The notes under the pieces: generated by a model
What the model was told of the DNA's origin: nothing
The model's input: only the letters and a program-made list of their open reading frames with translations
Database searches by the model: none
Assembly: GCA_964631275.1 (NCBI GenBank)
Contig: CAZVWQ010000005.1
Span: 16,122 to 80,121, forward strand
Source of the DNA: CAZVWQ01 sp964631275
GTDB lineage: Bacteria > Patescibacteriota > JACMRA01
Direction of reading: 5' to 3'
Length of the DNA: 64,000 nt
Program-made: the position numbers and the translations under genes
Shown: piece by piece, positions 60,795 through 64,000 of the stretch
Position numbering within the stretch: the first letter of the stretch is position 1
Layout: the number at the start of each line of letters is the position of its first letter

Positions 60795-63770
60795 ATGTCA
60801 ACCAAAACTACAAAAACTCCAAGCAGAGTAAACTACAATTCTGAGAAATATTTAAATGATTCTACTTTTATCCCTAACCCTCATGAGTATATAACTGTTA
60901 GAGGAGCCAGAGAACACAACCTAAAAAACGTTTCAGTCGTAATTCCAAAAAATCAATTAGTTGTTTTTACTGGTTTGTCTGGATCTGGTAAATCTAGTCT
61001 AGTTTTTGATACAATTTATGCCGAAGGCCAGAGACGCTATGTAGAATCTCTATCAGCCTATGCTAGGCAATTTTTAGGCCTAAAAGAAAAGCCAGATGTG
61101 GATTCTATTGACGGTTTGTCACCTGCTATATCTATTGATCAAAAATCAACTTCTCATAATCCACGTTCTACAGTTGGAACAACTACTGAGATTTATGATT
61201 ACTTAAGATTATTATTTGCTAAGGCTGGAACTCAACATTGTCCTGTATGCGGAGCTGAAATTACTGGCGAAAGTGTCTCCAAAATGGTTGATAGAATCTT
61301 AGAGTTAGCCAAAGATACTCGAGTTATCTTACTTGCTCCTTTAGTTGAAGATCAAAAAGGTTGGCACAAACAGCTAGTTATGGACGCAAAGAAGAATGGC
61401 TTTAGAAGATTACGAGTAGATGGTAAAATTATGTTAATAGACGAGGTAGAAAAAATTAGCCTAAACAAACAAGAAAGACATAGCATCGAAATAGTTGTAG
61501 ATCGTCTAGTTGCAGAAAAAGATAATAGACAAAGATTAGCCGATTCATTTGAAACAACTTTAAAGTTTGGTAAAGATAAAGCTAATGTTCTTATCTACAA
61601 AGAAGATGGTATGGAAGAAATTTTATATTTTAACAAAAATAAAGCTTGCCCTAATGGACATGGTAATCCTGGAGATATCGAACCACGATCTTTTAGCTTT
61701 AACTCACCTCATGGAGCTTGCCCAACCTGCAGTGGTTTAGGTGTAATTACCGAAATTGACCCTGATCTAGTAATTCCTAATCAAAAATTATCTATCATGG
61801 AGGGTTGTATTAGACCTCTTAGTCGGCTTAGTATTTCTGGAGGCTGGCTAACCAAAATGTTCAAGAGCTTAGCAGACGCTCATAAATTCAAGCTAACAAA
61901 ACCTTGGAAAGATCTAACAGAGGATCAACAAAAAGCAATTCTTTACGGTTCTGAAAAAGTTAAATTTGAAGGAGTTATTAATAATCTAGAAAGAAGGTAT
62001 AAAGAAACTACTTCAGAGTCTGCTCGTAGAGATATTGAAAATTACATGACTAAACGAGTCTGTCCAACTTGTAAAGGTAAAAGGTTGAAACCTTCTAGTT
62101 TAGCTGTGACAGTTAATGACAAAAATATTGCCGACGTATCTAATATGCCTATTAGTGATTGCTTAGAGTGGTTTAAAGGATTATATGACGAAAAGAAAAC
62201 CCCACTAAGTAAAAAAGAATACCAAATTGCTAGATTAATTCTGAAAGAAATAGTCTCTAGGTTAGAATTTTTAGTAAATGTTGGTTTGAATTATCTAAGT
62301 TTGTCCAGGCCTTCAGACACTTTGTCAGGAGGAGAAGCTCAACGGATTAGATTAGCTACTCAGATTGGTTCTGGCTTAACAGGAGTTTTGTATATTCTAG
62401 ATGAGCCTTCGATTGGTTTACATCAGAGAGATAATACTAGACTTTTAAAGACTCTAAAATATCTCAAAGAGCTAGGTAACACTGTTCTAGTGGTTGAGCA
62501 TGACGAAGAAACTATGAGAGAAGCTGACTTTTTGGTTGATATTGGTCCAGCAGCTGGAACTCACGGTGGAGAAATTATTGCCATCGGAACACCTGAAGAA
62601 GTCGAAGCTAACAAAAACTCACCAACTGGAAAATTTTTGTGCGGTAAAGATAAAATCGAAATACCTAAAGAAAGAAGAGAGATCCCTAAAGATAAATTAG
62701 AAGTCAAAGTAACATCTCAAGAAATCGAGTATTCCGAAATTGGCATGCGTAGCAAACGCCGAGAGATTAGAGGGCATAGAATTATTATTGAAGGAGCAAA
62801 AGAAAACAATCTCAAAGATATCGATGTTTACATCCCTCTTAGAAGGTTTGTATGCGTAACTGGAGTCTCTGGATCAGGTAAATCTACTTTGATAAATGAT
62901 ATATTTAGCAACCATCTAATGAATTATTTTTATGATTCTAGAAGAGTCACTGGAAATTTTGAAAATATTTATGGACTTAATTTTATTGATAAACCAATTA
63001 TTATTGACCAGTCTCCGATTGGTAGAACACCAAGAAGTAACCCAGCTACTTATACTGGACTTTTCTCTCCGATTAGAGAGTTATTTGCTCAGATTCCAGA
63101 ATCTAAAGCTAGAGGTTATCAACAAGGCAGATTTAGTTTTAATGTTCCTGGAGGTCGTTGTGAGACCTGTAAAGGAGATGGTATCATCAAAGTAGAGATG
63201 AATTTTTTGCCAGATGTTTATGTAGAGTGTGAGGATTGCCATGGTAAAAGATATAACCGAGAAACTCTAGAAATACTATACCGAGAAAAAACAATTGCTG
63301 ATATTTTGGAAATGAGTGTAAGCGAAGCTTTAGAGTTTTTTAAGAATCATAAACAAATTAAAAGAAAACTAGAAACTTTAGAAAAAGTTGGTTTAGGTTA
63401 TATTCACCTTGGTCAGCCGGCTACTACTTTATCAGGAGGTGAAGCTCAAAGAGTAAAATTAGCCACAGAATTATCAAAAGTTGGTACTGGCAATACTCTA
63501 TATATTCTAGACGAGCCGACTACAGGTTTACACCCTTTGGATGTAAAATTACTACTAAAAGTTTTACATGCCCTAGTTGATAGAGGCAACACAGTTCTAG
63601 TTATCGAGCATAATTTAGATGTTATTAAAACCGCTGATTGGGTTATTGATCTAGGCCCTGAAGGTGGAGATAAAGGTGGAGAAATTATTGCCACTGGTAC
63701 TCCAGAAGTAGTAGCCAAAATTAAAGAAAGCGCTACTGGATATTTTCTTAAGTATGCTCTAAAGGATTAA
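60795..63770 (+). CDS. uvrA: excinuclease ABC subunit UvrA
   Basis: DNA-damage sensor of nucleotide excision repair. It has two ABC ATPase modules: Walker A GLSGSGKSSL and GVSGSGKSTL, signatures DTLSGGEAQRIRLA and TTLSGGEAQRVKLA, Walker B YILDEPSIGLH and YILDEPTTGLH. Zinc-binding cysteine pairs are present (HCPVCGAEI, GACPTCSGLG, VCPTCKGKRL, GRCETCKGDG with CEDCHGKRY). The N-terminal extension before ITVRGAREHNLKNV is about 32 residues. At 991 residues it is slightly longer than average, with a Lys/Glu-rich linker between the two modules (about 618-655). It is complete, unlike the uvrB gene in the same window. Confidence 0.97.
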   Translation: MSTKTTKTPSRVNYNSEKYLNDSTFIPNPHEYITVRGAREHNLKNVSVVIPKNQLVVFTGLSGSGKSSLVFDTIYAEGQRRYVESLSAYARQFLGLKEKPDVDSIDGLSPAISIDQKSTSHNPRSTVGTTTEIYDYLRLLFAKAGTQHCPVCGAEITGESVSKMVDRILELAKDTRVILLAPLVEDQKGWHKQLVMDAKKNGFRRLRVDGKIMLIDEVEKISLNKQERHSIEIVVDRLVAEKDNRQRLADSFETTLKFGKDKANVLIYKEDGMEEILYFNKNKACPNGHGNPGDIEPRSFSFNSPHGACPTCSGLGVITEIDPDLVIPNQKLSIMEGCIRPLSRLSISGGWLTKMFKSLADAHKFKLTKPWKDLTEDQQKAILYGSEKVKFEGVINNLERRYKETTSESARRDIENYMTKRVCPTCKGKRLKPSSLAVTVNDKNIADVSNMPISDCLEWFKGLYDEKKTPLSKKEYQIARLILKEIVSRLEFLVNVGLNYLSLSRPSDTLSGGEAQRIRLATQIGSGLTGVLYILDEPSIGLHQRDNTRLLKTLKYLKELGNTVLVVEHDEETMREADFLVDIGPAAGTHGGEIIAIGTPEEVEANKNSPTGKFLCGKDKIEIPKERREIPKDKLEVKVTSQEIEYSEIGMRSKRREIRGHRIIIEGAKENNLKDIDVYIPLRRFVCVTGVSGSGKSTLINDIFSNHLMNYFYDSRRVTGNFENIYGLNFIDKPIIIDQSPIGRTPRSNPATYTGLFSPIRELFAQIPESKARGYQQGRFSFNVPGGRCETCKGDGIIKVEMNFLPDVYVECEDCHGKRYNRETLEILYREKTIADILEMSVSEALEFFKNHKQIKRKLETLEKVGLGYIHLGQPATTLSGGEAQRVKLATELSKVGTGNTLYILDEPTTGLHPLDVKLLLKVLHALVDRGNTVLVIEHNLDVIKTADWVIDLGPEGGDKGGEIIATGTPEVVAKIKESATGYFLKYALKD

Positions 63771-64000
63771 TTTCATCTCAAAAACTTTCAAAAATCTTTA
63801 CTCCCTTTCATTATACGCAATTTACTTTCAAAATTTATATTATTAGACCTCTTGCGAAATAAAAAGAAATAAGAAATAAAGTAGGTATATGCCTACATAC
63901 AATAAAGTAAAAAATAAAAAGAATAAACTTTTTAGGAGACTTACAGGCTTACACCCCCAAAGTTTTAACTAGTATCAAGTAAATACCATAAATACTTGAT
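63771..64000. repeat. window-edge gap with B fragment, family I-like end and a palindrome
   Basis: The 5' part of family B is at 63806-63841, followed by TTAGACCTCTTGC (family I-like end) near 63844-63856. The imperfect palindrome ATCAAGTAAATACC to TAAATACTTGAT fills 63974-64000 and runs to the window edge. Confidence 0.4.

Noticed and set aside
1..64000. tRNA, rRNA, tmRNA or CRISPR arrays
   Set aside because: I read the gaps for cloverleaf-type arms with T-loop motifs and for regularly spaced direct repeats and recognised none. The repeats present are dispersed, not arrayed. A covariance-model search would be decisive.

Overview
The window is a 64 kb piece of a very AT-rich bacterial chromosome. 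No rRNA, tRNA or CRISPR array was recognised. Several gene families point to a Patescibacteria/CPR-type bacterium: a two-helix T4SS_pilin-like protein, a pseudopilin-like protein, CAP and lamin-tail secreted proteins, DUF11 surface proteins, a FemX-like transferase, and many enzymes without their usual partners. I cannot place it more precisely. TGA is read as stop: no long gene has an internal TGA, and two genes end in TGA. Starts are preceded by A/T-rich leaders without recognisable Shine-Dalgarno motifs, while several promoters fit TTGACN-N17-TATANT.

Coding content is only about 77 percent, low for a CPR genome. Nearly every large intergenic gap is packed with short interspersed repeats of roughly 90-150 bp, named here A to J. 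Most have imperfect inverted termini and look MITE-like. Several are nested (A in B, C in E, D in B), which records successive insertions. Family J ends with the same terminal sequence as the two decayed IS630-type transposase remnants at 36.2-37.5 kb.

Layout: 0.4-8.2 kb holds msrB, a GT2 glycosyltransferase, class I nrdB, an orphan trpA-like gene and a FemX-like gene with a 270-residue insertion. 8.6-14.1 kb holds a pterin dehydratase-like gene, two convergent CAP-domain secreted proteins, a truB operon and an exonuclease III operon. 14.7-24.8 kb is a cell-surface region: a 1545-residue beta-helix/DUF11 protein, uppP, an anchored secreted protein, a pseudopilin-like protein, aroK and a T4SS_pilin-like protein. 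24.9-30.0 kb is rich in DNA repair genes: the C-terminal half of UvrB, ruvA, xseB, small membrane proteins, a Nudix hydrolase and ruvC. 30.4-35.6 kb holds an acetolactate synthase-type gene, yidC, a rhomboid protease and a membrane protein.

36.2-39.5 kb is an accessory island: IS630 remnants, a small membrane protein and a two-gene ATPase/HNH pair resembling the Septu (PtuAB) defence system. 39.5-46.4 kb holds a tgt lacking all four zinc ligands, a small ORF with a good promoter, a Rel-family (p)ppGpp gene with a glycosyltransferase, and dnaK with a CIRCE-like operator. 46.6-54.2 kb holds a polysaccharide deacetylase, a hexokinase-like gene, hisS and a class B penicillin-binding protein. 54.7-60 kb holds membrane and surface proteins, including a second large protein with the same C-terminal RTGGG-helix-basic tail as the 1545-residue protein. 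60.8-63.8 kb is uvrA.

The best candidates for something new are the Septu-like pair with a zinc-less HNH, the zinc-less TGT, the UvrB half protein, the shared RTGGG surface tail, and the IS630-linked MITE landscape.
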